Source: an uncultured Pseudomonadota bacterium
GTDB lineage: Bacteria; Myxococcota_A; UBA796; SXON01
Length of the DNA: 36,130 nucleotides
Direction: 5' to 3'
NCBI GenBank assembly: GCA_903900265.1
Contig: CAIUMM010000109.1
Span: 1-36,130, forward strand
The translations under genes and the position numbers were made by a program. The notes under the pieces were generated by a model that worked only from the letters and a program-made list of their open reading frames with translations, was not told where the DNA came from and ran no database searches. This document shows positions 8,255 through 17,880 of the stretch, piece by piece. The number at the start of each line of letters is the position of its first letter. Within the stretch, counting starts at the first letter, position 1.

Positions 8255-10048
8255 ATGCACGCACTCCCCCTGATGCTCGGCGCGCTCTGCGTCCTCGCCA
8301 TCGCCTATCGCTACTACAGCGCTTTTATCGCCGCAAAGGTGCTCGTCCTCGACAGCGCCCGCGTGACGCCCGCGGTGCGCTTGAACGACGGCAACAACTA
8401 CCACCCCACCCATCCGGTGGTGTTGTTCGGCCACCACTTTGCCGCAATCACCGGCGCTGGGCCGCTGATTGGGCCGGTTCTTGCCATGCAGTTTGGATTT
8501 CTCCCCGGCTACCTGTGGATCCTGATCGGCGTGTGCCTCGGCGGAGCGGTGCACGACTTCGTCATCCTCTCGGCCTCGGTGCGCCGCGACGGCAAGTCGC
8601 TCGCCGAGATCGCCCGCGCCGAAGTCAGCCCGCTCGCCGGGCTGATCACCTCGATCGCGATCCTGTTCATCGTCGTCATCGCGCTCGCAGGCTTGGGCCT
8701 CGCGGTGGTGAACGCGCTGCACGACTCAGCCTGGGGCACATTCACGATCGCAACGTCGATCCCCCTCGCCTTTTTGATGGGCATCTACCTCTATAAGATT
8801 CGTCCGGGACGCGTCGCTGAGGCCACGACGATGGGCGTGATCGGCATGCTCGCTGCGGTGATCTACGGCGCCGACGTCGCGCAGAGCCCGACGCTCGCGC
8901 CGTTGTTCACGCTCTCCAAGCCGGGCATCACCGTCGCGATCGCGATCTACGGCTTTGTGGCTTCGGTGCTCCCGGTCTGGCTGTTGCTGTGCCCGCGCGA
9001 CTACCTGTCGAGCTTCATGAAGCTCGGCACCATCGCGTTCCTGATCATCGGCGTGCTCGTCGTGAACCCCGAGCTGCACGCACCGGCGATGTCCGCGTTC
9101 GTCGACGGAGGCGGTCCCATCGTCCCCGGCAAGGTGTTCCCCTTTGTGTTCATCACCATCGCTTGCGGCGCGATCTCCGGCTTTCATAGCCTCGTCGCCA
9201 GCGGCACCACCCCGAAGATGCTGACCAACGAGCGCTACGCGCGGCCGATCGCCTACGGAGGGATGCTCCTCGAAGGCCTCGTCGGCATCACCGCGCTGGT
9301 CGCGGCGGCCTGCTTGCACCCCGGAGACTACTACGCGATCAACGTCGCGACCGAGAAGTTCAGCCAGATGGGCATCTCGATGGTGAACTTACCGACCTTT
9401 GAGCGGGAGATCGGCGAGGCGATCGCCGGGCGTCCAGGAGGCGCGGTCTCGCTCGCCGTCGGCATGGCGCAGATCTTCTCGGCGCTGCCCGGGATGCACC
9501 AGCTCATGGGCTACTGGTACCACTTCGCGATCATGTTCGAGGCGCTGTTCATCCTGACCACCATCGACACCGGGACGCGGGTTGCGCGCTTCCTCGTTCA
9601 GGAGTTCCTCGGTCGCGTGCATCCCAAGCTGGGCGAGACGGACTGGATCCCTGGCACGGTGCTCTCTACCGGGCTGGTCGTGTTCGGCTGGTCGTACTTC
9701 ATCCTCACCGGCAGCATCGACACCATCTGGCCGATGTTCGGAATCGCCAACCAGCTGTTAGCCGTGGTGGCCCTGACCGTCGCGACCACGGTGATCGTCA
9801 ACAGCGGCAAAGGTCGCTACGCGTGGGTGACGCTGCTTCCGCTCGCGTTCGTAGCCACGACCACGCTCTCTGCGGGCTATTTGTCGATCACCCAGAAGTT
9901 CCTGCCGATGACCTCAATCCCGGAAAAAGCCTTTCAAGGCTACTTGAACGCCGGGCTGATCGCGGTGATGATGACCTGCGTGGCGTTGGTGGTGATCGAG
10001 AGCATCCGTCGTTGGACCGCCTCCAACCGGGCTACACTCGCCGAGTGA
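8255..10048 (+). CDS. cstA: CstA-family carbon starvation protein (peptide/pyruvate transporter)
   Basis: Large polytopic inner-membrane protein of 597 residues with about 15 or more hydrophobic helices. The conserved CstA N-terminus is clear: NDGNNYHPTHPVVLFGHHF, followed by AAITGAGPLIGPVLA, LGGAVHDFVIL and a later GFHSLVASGTTPKML. CstA and the related BtsT take up peptides or pyruvate, commonly under starvation. E. coli CstA has about 700 residues, so this is the shorter type without the extended C-terminus. Start ATG 8255 is set by the family N-terminus; TAGACT at 8243-8248 could be a -10 box, which would leave almost no leader. Its stop overlaps the next start (GTGA). The 12-base repeats upstream may regulate it; no two-component genes are nearby. 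Confidence 0.93.
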   Translation: MHALPLMLGALCVLAIAYRYYSAFIAAKVLVLDSARVTPAVRLNDGNNYHPTHPVVLFGHHFAAITGAGPLIGPVLAMQFGFLPGYLWILIGVCLGGAVHDFVILSASVRRDGKSLAEIARAEVSPLAGLITSIAILFIVVIALAGLGLAVVNALHDSAWGTFTIATSIPLAFLMGIYLYKIRPGRVAEATTMGVIGMLAAVIYGADVAQSPTLAPLFTLSKPGITVAIAIYGFVASVLPVWLLLCPRDYLSSFMKLGTIAFLIIGVLVVNPELHAPAMSAFVDGGGPIVPGKVFPFVFITIACGAISGFHSLVASGTTPKMLTNERYARPIAYGGMLLEGLVGITALVAAACLHPGDYYAINVATEKFSQMGISMVNLPTFEREIGEAIAGRPGGAVSLAVGMAQIFSALPGMHQLMGYWYHFAIMFEALFILTTIDTGTRVARFLVQEFLGRVHPKLGETDWIPGTVLSTGLVVFGWSYFILTGSIDTIWPMFGIANQLLAVVALTVATTVIVNSGKGRYAWVTLLPLAFVATTTLSAGYLSITQKFLPMTSIPEKAFQGYLNAGLIAVMMTCVALVVIESIRRWTASNRATLAE

Positions 10049-11196
10049 GACTCAACCCCCGGCTTGCCGCCCTCCCGACCTACCCCACGATCGCCATCGA
10101 CCGGATCCGCGACCAGCTGCTCGCCGAGGGCCGCACCGTCTACGATTTCGGAACCGGCGACCCGATGGAGCCCACGCCTGCGTTCATTCGGGAGGCGATG
10201 CGCGCCAACGTCCCCGACAACTGCCGCTATCCGACGGTGCTCGGCGGCCGCGCGGTGCGCGAGGGCTTCGCCCGCTACGCGCAGCGACGCTTGGGCGTAG
10301 ACCTCGACCCGGACACGCAGATCCTGCCGACGTCCGGCTCTAAAGAGGCGGTTTTTCACCTTCCGCTGCTGTGCATCGACCCGGATGCACCAGACCGCTC
10401 CGTGGTGTTCCCCGACCCCGGCTACTCGGTCTACTACCGCGGCACCGTGCTCGCAGGCGGGCTCCCCTGCCCGCAGCCCTTGTCGGGCGACTACATCCAG
10501 CGAATCTGGGAGCTCCCGCGCGACATCCTCCAGCAGACGCGCATGGTCTGGATCAACACGCCGCACAACCCCAGCGGCGCGGTGATGTCCCGCGGCGATC
10601 TGCTTCGCACCTGGGAGACCTGCCGCGAGCACGACATCCTGCTGGTCAGCGACGAGTGCTACATGGACGTCTGGTTTGAGACCCCACCCGCGAGCATCCT
10701 GCAAGTCGCGACCGAAGGCGTGCTGGCGATGTTCTCGTTGTCCAAGCGGTCGGGGATGACCGGATACCGGTCGGGCATCGTCGCGGGAGATCCCAAGGTC
10801 GTCGCTGCGTTTCGGGCGCTGCGCACCAACCCCGGCCTCGCGCCTCAGGACTTCGTGAACGCCGCAGCCGCAGCGGCTTGGACCGACGAGTCGCACGCCG
10901 AGGATCGCCGCCACGTCTTCGCCGAAAAGCGCGCGGTCCTGCTTGAGTTCTTCGAAGAGGTCGGACTCGAGGTGACCGCGAGCGAGGCGAGCTTTTACGT
11001 ATGGGTCAAGGCGCCGAACGGCGACGGAGACGCCTTCTCCCGCGAGCTCCTGAAAGCCGGCGTGCTGACCAACCCCGGCAGCTTCTTCGCGGTGACACCG
11101 GCCGGACGGGACCACGTGCGCTTCGCGCTGGTGCCGGCGCTAAAGGACTGCCACAAGGCCATCGCGGCGATGCGCGCTTTGTTCGCGCGACGATAG
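10045..11196 (+). CDS. Class I/II PLP aminotransferase (aspartate/DapC-like)
   Basis: Fold-type I aminotransferase of 383 residues. Visible motifs are TSGSKEAVFHL (cofactor phosphate end), NTPHNPSGAV (residues 171-180, with the cofactor-binding Asn), VSDECY (Asp203) and the Schiff-base lysine in SLSKRSGMTGYRSG (Lys234). The C-terminal RFALVP holds the likely carboxylate-binding arginine. Family members act on aspartate, alanine, LL-diaminopimelate or N-succinyl-diaminopimelate; the sequence resembles DapC-type enzymes but that is not proven. The frame is open upstream inside cstA, but GTG 10045 makes a GTGA overlap with the cstA stop and gives a normal N-terminus (RLNPRLAALPTYP). The 3' end carries a direct repeat across its stop codon. 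Confidence 0.9.
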   Translation: MRLNPRLAALPTYPTIAIDRIRDQLLAEGRTVYDFGTGDPMEPTPAFIREAMRANVPDNCRYPTVLGGRAVREGFARYAQRRLGVDLDPDTQILPTSGSKEAVFHLPLLCIDPDAPDRSVVFPDPGYSVYYRGTVLAGGLPCPQPLSGDYIQRIWELPRDILQQTRMVWINTPHNPSGAVMSRGDLLRTWETCREHDILLVSDECYMDVWFETPPASILQVATEGVLAMFSLSKRSGMTGYRSGIVAGDPKVVAAFRALRTNPGLAPQDFVNAAAAAAWTDESHAEDRRHVFAEKRAVLLEFFEEVGLEVTASEASFYVWVKAPNGDGDAFSRELLKAGVLTNPGSFFAVTPAGRDHVRFALVPALKDCHKAIAAMRALFARR

Positions 11197-11233
11197 ACGC
11201 GACGCACGCGTTGTTCGCGCGACGATAGACGCG
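11179..11233 (+). repeat. 23-base direct repeat across the aminotransferase stop codon
   Basis: A 23-base unit at 11179-11201 recurs exactly at 11211-11233 (period 32). The first copy encodes the last residues (LFARR) and includes the TAG stop at 11194-11196; the second lies just behind it in the gap before trhO. It looks like a local tandem duplication of the gene's 3' end. Confidence 0.85.
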
Positions 11234-11235
11234 CG
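11216..11235. terminator. GC hairpin between convergent genes
   Basis: CGCGCG at 11216-11221 can pair with CGCGCG at 11230-11235 around an 8-base loop. It lies between the 3' ends of the aminotransferase and trhO genes, a suitable place for a shared terminator, but there is no T-tract on either strand, so an intrinsic terminator is doubtful. Confidence 0.25.
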
Positions 11236-11238
11236 CGT

Positions 11239-11976
11239 TCAGGGCGCCGATGGACGCAGCGCGGGATCCAGCCCTCGCCGCGCGTCGAAAACAAAGCAGT
11301 CACCGTCATAGTGCGCGCCGCCTACGTGCTCGAAGTATCCAAGGATGCCACCGTCCAGCTGGACGACGTTCTCGTACCCCGCGTTCTGCATCCACAGCGC
11401 CGCCTTTTCGCAGCGGATGCCGCCGGTGCAGAAGGTGACGACGGTCTTTCCGGCCAGCGCTGCACGATGCGCTTCGAGGGCCTCCGGAAGCTGCGTGAAG
11501 CGCGTGATGGGCAGCGTCAGCGCGCCCGAGAAGGTGCCTTGGGCAAACTCCACGTCGTTACGGGTGTCTACCAAGACCACCGGCCTGCCCGCCGCGTCGT
11601 GGCCCTGCTGCAGCCAATGCTCCAGCGTCTGCGGAGACACCACCGGCGCCCGCTCCTTTCCGGGTTCGAGATCGAACTTCCGGAAGGTGATGATCTCCGA
11701 ACGCACGCGCACCTTGAGGCGCCCAAAGGGCACCGCGTCGCTCTCGCTGAATTTCAGCGTCAGGTTCGCGAAGCGCTCGTCGGCCTGAAGTTCATCGAGG
11801 AAGGCCCTTAGATCCGCAGCGGGTCCAGCGAGGAACAGGTTGATCCCCTCTGTCGCGCCCAGCACCGTGCCCTTCAACGCACGCGCCTCGGCGCGCGCAC
11901 GCAGGGTGTCACACAGCGCCTGCGGGTCGGAGATCGCCACGAATCGGTACGCCGCGACGTTCAAAACGGTGCTCAT
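11239..11976 (-). CDS. trhO: tRNA uridine(34) hydroxylase TrhO (rhodanese-like, UPF0176)
   Basis: TrhO uses oxygen to convert uridine 34 of certain tRNAs to 5-hydroxyuridine, the precursor of the cmo5U/mo5U wobble bases. The protein has the family layout: an N-terminal ferredoxin-like domain (residues 1-95, GTVLGATEGINLFLAG) and a rhodanese domain (about 112-225) with VDTRNDVEF and the active loop CTGGIRC beginning at Cys183. At 245 residues it lacks the extra C-terminal region of the longer E. coli type (about 350), like many shorter family members. Its start ATG overlaps the stop of the adenylate cyclase gene (ATGA), so it is probably translated by coupling as the last gene of the group. 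Confidence 0.9.
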   Translation of the reverse strand: MSTVLNVAAYRFVAISDPQALCDTLRARAEARALKGTVLGATEGINLFLAGPAADLRAFLDELQADERFANLTLKFSESDAVPFGRLKVRVRSEIITFRKFDLEPGKERAPVVSPQTLEHWLQQGHDAAGRPVVLVDTRNDVEFAQGTFSGALTLPITRFTQLPEALEAHRAALAGKTVVTFCTGGIRCEKAALWMQNAGYENVVQLDGGILGYFEHVGGAHYDGDCFVFDARRGLDPALRPSAP

Positions 11977-13814
11977 TCTACGTCCTTCTTGGGTATCTCA
12001 CGCACGTTGCGCCAGAGCCGGACCTCGCCGAGCCCCTTCAGCGTCTTGGACATCGGCGCCGCCACAAAGCCCTGCGCCGCGACGACCTCGCGCGCGCGCT
12101 CCATCGACTGCACCGCGTCGGTCCAGACGATCTCGCCGGCTTCGGCCGCGCCCTGCGCGCGCGCCGCGAGGTTGACGGTGCCGCCGAAGTAGTCCAAACC
12201 TGCTTGATCGCTGTGCACGACCAGCGCGGAGCCTACATGCACCCCGACCTTCAGCGCGGGCGGGTGCTCCAGCCCCAAGGTCGCCACCCAGACCTCAAAG
12301 GCCGCGACCATCTCAAACGCAGCGGCGAGCGCCGCCGGAGCGTCGAAGAACGCGGCCATCACCGCGTCCCCGATGGTCTTGACCACCGTGCCGTTGTGGG
12401 CGGCCGCAGCCTGCCGAAGCACGGTGAAGTGGTCGCGCACGACCGCAAAGGCGCGGGCATCGCCCAGCTCCTCGTACATCGCCGTGCTGCCTGAAAGGTC
12501 GGTGAACACCAGCGCGACGGCCCGCACGCCGACGCGCAAGCCGGGAGCGAGCACCTGATGTCCAAGCTTGCGACGGAACGACTCGCGCGTGGTCAACAAG
12601 TTGGCTGGCACCATCGCGAGCGCGCCGCCGGTGCGCGTGAGGTGCAGCCGCTGCCGACTGGGACTGTCGTTGTGTACATCGAGCGTGACCAAACCGCTGC
12701 GCACCGCCACCTGACCGGTGCGCGTCGAGTCCCAACGTGCGGTGTCGTCGCCTTCCATGCCGGCCTCCACCGCAAGATCCGGCCGACCACGCCCGACCCC
12801 CAACGCCCAGGAACCCGGCGGCAAGCGCAGGGTCGTGCGCACCTGTTGCCCCGGAGACAACGTCAGCACCGCGATCTGAGACGGCGCAGACTTCGGAAAA
12901 ACCGTGCAGAAGTTGACGTCGGCCTGCGACTCCACGGTAGGGTGCGGCGCAAAGAGCACCTCGACGTTCGCCCCCAGATCCACGTCGGTTCGGACCTCGC
13001 AGGTCGAACACTCCGCGTGGTCTGCCAAATCGGAGAGCAGGCGCCCACCCGCGACCTGCCCGTAGCACCGCGAGCAGCGCACGCTCCAGAACAGCTCGAC
13101 GGCGCCGGCTTCGATCCCCGCGACCAGCACGTCCAACACCTGGCCGCGGTCTACACCCCACCGATCCGCGAGCTCAAAGGCGCGCAGTCGATTGATGTCC
13201 ATCGGGCGCGCGGTGCGCAGGTGCCGGTCGAAGCGCTGCACGATCTCTGGATCCGCGAGCCGCTCCCAGCGTCGCAGCGCCGCGACCGCTTCGGCGTCCA
13301 ACGCGCGCGCCGGCACCTCGTCGGCGTCGGGCGCGTTCAACCGGTCCAACGCGGCGGACCACGACTTCCGCATCCCGGCGAGCGAGAGCCCGCGCCGCAC
13401 CATCGAAGCCCATCCCGGACCCGTCACCCGCATGTCCACGACCGGGCGCACCATCCCGGGAGCGCCCGCGGGTACCAGCGATGCGCGGTAGTCTGAGCGA
13501 GCCACGATCGGAGAGTCAAAGTCGCGGATCTGCCGAAAGAACGAGCCGGTCACCCAGCTGGACCACACCTCGCGGAACGGCAGCGTCATCCCCATCGGGC
13601 CAGCCAACTCGCCGCGCAGCATCGCGAATCCGTCCTCTTCGGTGTTGACGGCGAGATTGGACATCGCCCCAGCTCCGGCCGCACGGTTCATCCAATCGGA
13701 GTCCCCCATGAGGCGCCACGCTCGGTCCGCCGGGCACACCGGCCCTTCGATGCGAAAGGCCTCGGTCGAACCTCCGACAAGCGGGTCGGGAGAACCTTCT
13801 GGAAAATCAGACAT
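11973..13814 (-). CDS. Class III adenylate cyclase with DUF5939-like N-terminal region
   Basis: Soluble protein of 613 residues. The C-terminal domain (about 425-600) is a class III cyclase with all the expected residues: metal ligands Asp439 (FTDLSGST) and Asp483 (IGDAVMAAF), adenine-selecting Lys479 and Asp541, and transition-state Asn548 and Arg552 (NLAAR). These predict cAMP rather than cGMP. The N-terminal region looks like the SRPBCC/DUF5939-type module, followed by a winged-helix-like stretch and a zinc ribbon with Cys247, 250, 269 and 272. No membrane segment is seen, so it is probably cytosolic and may sense a ligand or protein. ATG 13814 has GGAG 4 bases upstream. It overlaps trhO by ATGA and follows the PH-like gene by 60 bases. 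Confidence 0.92.
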   Translation of the reverse strand: MSDFPEGSPDPLVGGSTEAFRIEGPVCPADRAWRLMGDSDWMNRAAGAGAMSNLAVNTEEDGFAMLRGELAGPMGMTLPFREVWSSWVTGSFFRQIRDFDSPIVARSDYRASLVPAGAPGMVRPVVDMRVTGPGWASMVRRGLSLAGMRKSWSAALDRLNAPDADEVPARALDAEAVAALRRWERLADPEIVQRFDRHLRTARPMDINRLRAFELADRWGVDRGQVLDVLVAGIEAGAVELFWSVRCSRCYGQVAGGRLLSDLADHAECSTCEVRTDVDLGANVEVLFAPHPTVESQADVNFCTVFPKSAPSQIAVLTLSPGQQVRTTLRLPPGSWALGVGRGRPDLAVEAGMEGDDTARWDSTRTGQVAVRSGLVTLDVHNDSPSRQRLHLTRTGGALAMVPANLLTTRESFRRKLGHQVLAPGLRVGVRAVALVFTDLSGSTAMYEELGDARAFAVVRDHFTVLRQAAAAHNGTVVKTIGDAVMAAFFDAPAALAAAFEMVAAFEVWVATLGLEHPPALKVGVHVGSALVVHSDQAGLDYFGGTVNLAARAQGAAEAGEIVWTDAVQSMERAREVVAAQGFVAAPMSKTLKGLGEVRLWRNVREIPKKDVE

Positions 13815-13874
13815 GCGGCTCCGCTGCGCTCAGATGGGCGCTTTCCTGCATAACCGACGTGCTCGCTGAACCGA

Positions 13875-14768
13875 CTACCGCGCAGCCGGCCCCGGCTCTT
13901 CACCGACGCGCACACCCGCAGCGCTCAGCGCCGCCAAGAACGCCGGGACATCCGCGGGGGTGACGAAGATGCAGCCGCCGTCGGCTCGATCGATGCGCAC
14001 CCCGGCGTCCATCCGGGTCGCCCAAACGCGGGTCAGCTTTCCCCACATCCAGAACCAGCCGGCGTAGTACCCGGGCAACGCCGCACCCGCGACCCGCAGG
14101 GCAACGCGCGGACGAAGCACCGCAGCCGCGCGCGCACCCACCAACGCGTACCGGCGAGTACCGAGCAAGGTAGGAAGTTCAAGCACGCCTTCGCCCACTC
14201 GGTACCAGATCTTCCAGTACACGCCGATCAGCGCGAGGGGGACGGAGAGCAGCGCGAGCACCGAAAGCCCAAACACGGGCCACCAAACCGGAGAAGCTGC
14301 GCCTGGGCGCGCCGGCAACCGGGTAGCCTCGCCGGACCGCAGCGCCGCGAGGAGCGCAGCGGGATCCGCTGGAGAAACCAGCCACGAGCGTGCACCCGCT
14401 ACGTCAATGCGCACCACATCGGCCCCGCACGTCGTCGCGACCTGAAAAGGCTCCGGCTCGCCGCCGGCGCGGAAGGTCCACGAGCCGCTGCAGTAGCCGG
14501 GGAGCCCCGTCCCCGCGGTGCGTCGACCCGCGCTGACGGTCAGCTCCGCGGCGTCGCGCACGTCGGCGAGCGCGATGCTGCGCTCCTCAGGCCAGACGCC
14601 TGCGTGTCCGTGCACAAGGAACTGTCCTCCGGCAACCTCGTAAGTGACCCCCGAAGGCGCCAACAACAAGCCCGCAAGCGCAGCCGCGCCAACCAGCAAC
14701 AGACCTACCAGACCGTAGCGCACCCACGCGGGAAAGGTGCGGGCGGGCGCGGGCAAGAAGAGCAGCAT
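13875..14768 (-). CDS. Membrane protein with two PH-like repeats
   Basis: Protein of 297 residues with one hydrophobic helix at about 16-38 and a hydrophobic pair around 162-190. The two soluble parts resemble each other: GLPGYCSGSW (88-97) against ALPGYYAGWF (230-239), and VSPADPAALLAAL (131-143) against VTPADVPAFLAAL (269-281). This pattern (GYY..G.F..., then SPxDPxxFLxxL) is that of bacterial PH-domain membrane proteins, so it is probably a duplicated, membrane-anchored PH-like protein. Function is unknown. It is the first gene of a minus-strand group with the adenylate cyclase and trhO, so it might take part in the same signalling, which is inference from position alone. Confidence 0.75.
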   Translation of the reverse strand: MLLFLPAPARTFPAWVRYGLVGLLLVGAAALAGLLLAPSGVTYEVAGGQFLVHGHAGVWPEERSIALADVRDAAELTVSAGRRTAGTGLPGYCSGSWTFRAGGEPEPFQVATTCGADVVRIDVAGARSWLVSPADPAALLAALRSGEATRLPARPGAASPVWWPVFGLSVLALLSVPLALIGVYWKIWYRVGEGVLELPTLLGTRRYALVGARAAAVLRPRVALRVAGAALPGYYAGWFWMWGKLTRVWATRMDAGVRIDRADGGCIFVTPADVPAFLAALSAAGVRVGEEPGPAAR

Positions 14769-14833
14769 CCGAAACCCTATCCTGAGCTTCCGACACGGAC
14801 GGAATGTACGTGCGCGTCGTCCCCGCGCGCTGA

Positions 14834-16159
<1,326 letters not shown>

Positions 16160-16171
16160 ACGGACTCCGTC

Positions 16172-17878
16172 ATGCTCCTCGCCTTGCTCTTCGCCTGCGT
16201 ACGCCCCAGCGACACCGACGCGCCACGCCCTGCCGCAGACGACTCCGCGGCCGACAGCCCGCGCGACACCGTGACGGACTCCCCCGCAGACTCGCCCACG
16301 GATTCGCCCGAGGACTCTCCGGCCGACTCGCCCGCAGACTCCCCGGCGGACACCGCGCCCAGCTCGTGGCGTTCGGCGCTGTACCCAGAGGACTGGACTC
16401 CCGACTTCACGTCGTCCGACGGTCACTTCCTGCACGACTTCAGCTATGCCGGGTACCACGCGGGGCAAGACGCCCTCCCCTCGCCCCTCCCCGGCGCCGT
16501 CTACGACATCACCACTTACGGCGCAGACCCGACCGGCGCGACCGACGCCACCAGCGCGGTGCAGGCCGCGATCAACGCCGCAGCGGCCTCGCACGCGTCC
16601 GCGATCATCGACTTCCCAGCAGGAACCTACCGCTTCGACGGGTTGCTCACGGTGCGGGCATCAAACATCGTGCTTAGGGGCGCAGGATCGGCGGCGTCCT
16701 ACTTGTACTTTACGCACACCGACGGGATGAGCGACACCTCGCACCTCACGTTCAGCGGCACGATCACGCAGGGCGCCGACCACCTGCTGACCGTGGACGG
16801 CGCAAACCGCTCCCGAACGGTGCAGCTGGCTGACGTCAGCGACCTCGCGGTGGGCGACGCGGTGGCGATCGGCTGGACGATCACCGACGCGTTTACCGAA
16901 GAGCACGGGATGACCGGCGTGTGGGTGTCGTTCACGAACCAGTGGAAGACGATGTTCCGCCGGACGATCACTGGGATCGACGCGACCACGGGTACCGTCA
17001 CGCTGGACGCGCCGCTGCGCTACCCCGCCAAGATGCGGGACGGCGCGAGCCTTCGGGTCGAGAGCGGCTATTTGACCGAGGTCGGGGTTCAAGACCTCGC
17101 CGTGTCCACCGTCAATGACTGGACCACCGCGTGGACCGTCGATCGCACCCACGCCATCGGCCTTGTCGGGGTGCGCGACGGCTGGATCTCCAACGTCAAC
17201 AGCTGGGAGTCCCCGCTCTCCACCGATGGCCGCGGCAAGCACCTGATGAGCGGCGGCTTCCTTGTTCAAGACAGCCGCCGGGTGACCGTCAGCGACTGCG
17301 ATCTGGAGAACGCCCAGAACCGCGGCGACAACGGGAACGGCTACTTGTACGAGGTGATGCGCTCGAACGAGGTGCTGACCCGCGACAGCGTCGGCAAGAA
17401 CGGGCGCCACAACTTCATCCAGAACTGGGACTTCGGCACCAGCGGCTGCGTCTGGCTGCGCACGTACAGCTCCGGCGGCCACTCCTACTACGCGGATTGG
17501 GACCCGATCGGATGGAATTCCTACTCCGAATTCCACCACTCGCTGGCGATGGCCAACCTCATCGATCAAAGCACCGCGACCGATGGCTGGCAGGCGGTGA
17601 ACCGCCAAGCCGAGAGCTCGGGGGCCGGGCATTCCGCAACCCAGACGGTCTGGTGGAACATCGACGGCGGAGGGTACCTGCGGTCGCTGCAATACGGAGA
17701 CGGCTACGTCATCGGCACCGACGGCATGGACGTGCACGTCGATCCGAGCGAGTGGGACTGGAACAGCTCAGGCGAAGGCACCGAGCCTGAGGACTGGACC
17801 GAGGGCGTGGACGCCAGTGACCCGATCGAGCCCGCGTCCCTCTACGAGGATCAGCTGCGCCGGCGCCTCGCGCCGTAG
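16172..17878 (+). CDS. Lipoprotein with right-handed beta-helix (pectate-lyase-like) domain
   Basis: Predicted surface lipoprotein of 568 residues. The signal peptide is very short (MLLALLFAC, Cys9 lipidated) and has no positive charge; an upstream start is excluded because the in-frame purA stop lies just before. A disordered Asp/Ser/Pro linker (residues 23-61) follows. The rest resembles the pectate-lyase-3/glycosyl-hydrolase-28 superfamily: YDITTYGADPTGATDATSA and FPAGTYRFDGLLTV at about 110-160, then beta-helix turns with repeated N/D and G positions up to about residue 500. Such proteins cut or bind polysaccharides; catalytic residues could not be assigned. It may be co-transcribed with purA (12-base gap). 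Confidence 0.82.
   Translation: MLLALLFACVRPSDTDAPRPAADDSAADSPRDTVTDSPADSPTDSPEDSPADSPADSPADTAPSSWRSALYPEDWTPDFTSSDGHFLHDFSYAGYHAGQDALPSPLPGAVYDITTYGADPTGATDATSAVQAAINAAAASHASAIIDFPAGTYRFDGLLTVRASNIVLRGAGSAASYLYFTHTDGMSDTSHLTFSGTITQGADHLLTVDGANRSRTVQLADVSDLAVGDAVAIGWTITDAFTEEHGMTGVWVSFTNQWKTMFRRTITGIDATTGTVTLDAPLRYPAKMRDGASLRVESGYLTEVGVQDLAVSTVNDWTTAWTVDRTHAIGLVGVRDGWISNVNSWESPLSTDGRGKHLMSGGFLVQDSRRVTVSDCDLENAQNRGDNGNGYLYEVMRSNEVLTRDSVGKNGRHNFIQNWDFGTSGCVWLRTYSSGGHSYYADWDPIGWNSYSEFHHSLAMANLIDQSTATDGWQAVNRQAESSGAGHSATQTVWWNIDGGGYLRSLQYGDGYVIGTDGMDVHVDPSEWDWNSSGEGTEPEDWTEGVDASDPIEPASLYEDQLRRRLAP
16238..16354 (+). repeat. Asp-Ser-Pro codon repeat (lipoprotein linker)
   Basis: Degenerate 9-12-base repeats encode a run of DSPAD, DSPTD and DSPED units between the lipidated Cys and the enzyme domain. 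The DNA copies differ at third positions, so the repeat is old and kept at the protein level. The PNGase-like lipoprotein at 29428 has a shorter linker of the same kind (DDSAADSPTDTAP). Confidence 0.85.
17861..17875. terminator. GC hairpin at convergent gene ends
   Basis: CGGCGC (17861-17866) and GCGCCG (17870-17875) form a perfect 6-bp stem with a CTC loop just before the TAG of the beta-helix gene; the convergent TldD-like gene ends 3 bases after that stop. It could help end transcription both ways, but has no T-tract and is partly set by the encoded Arg/Ala residues. Confidence 0.25.
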
Positions 17879-17880
17879 CG

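Noticed and set aside
12558..13496. 312-codon frame antisense to the adenylate cyclase gene
   Set aside because: Arg/His/Pro-rich composition of a high-GC shadow frame; the minus-strand cyclase has all catalytic motifs.
17514..17534. Inverted repeat GGAATTC-N7-GAATTCC inside the beta-helix gene
   Set aside because: It lies deep in a coding region and follows from the codons for Asn-Ser-Tyr-Ser-Glu-Phe; no regulatory context.
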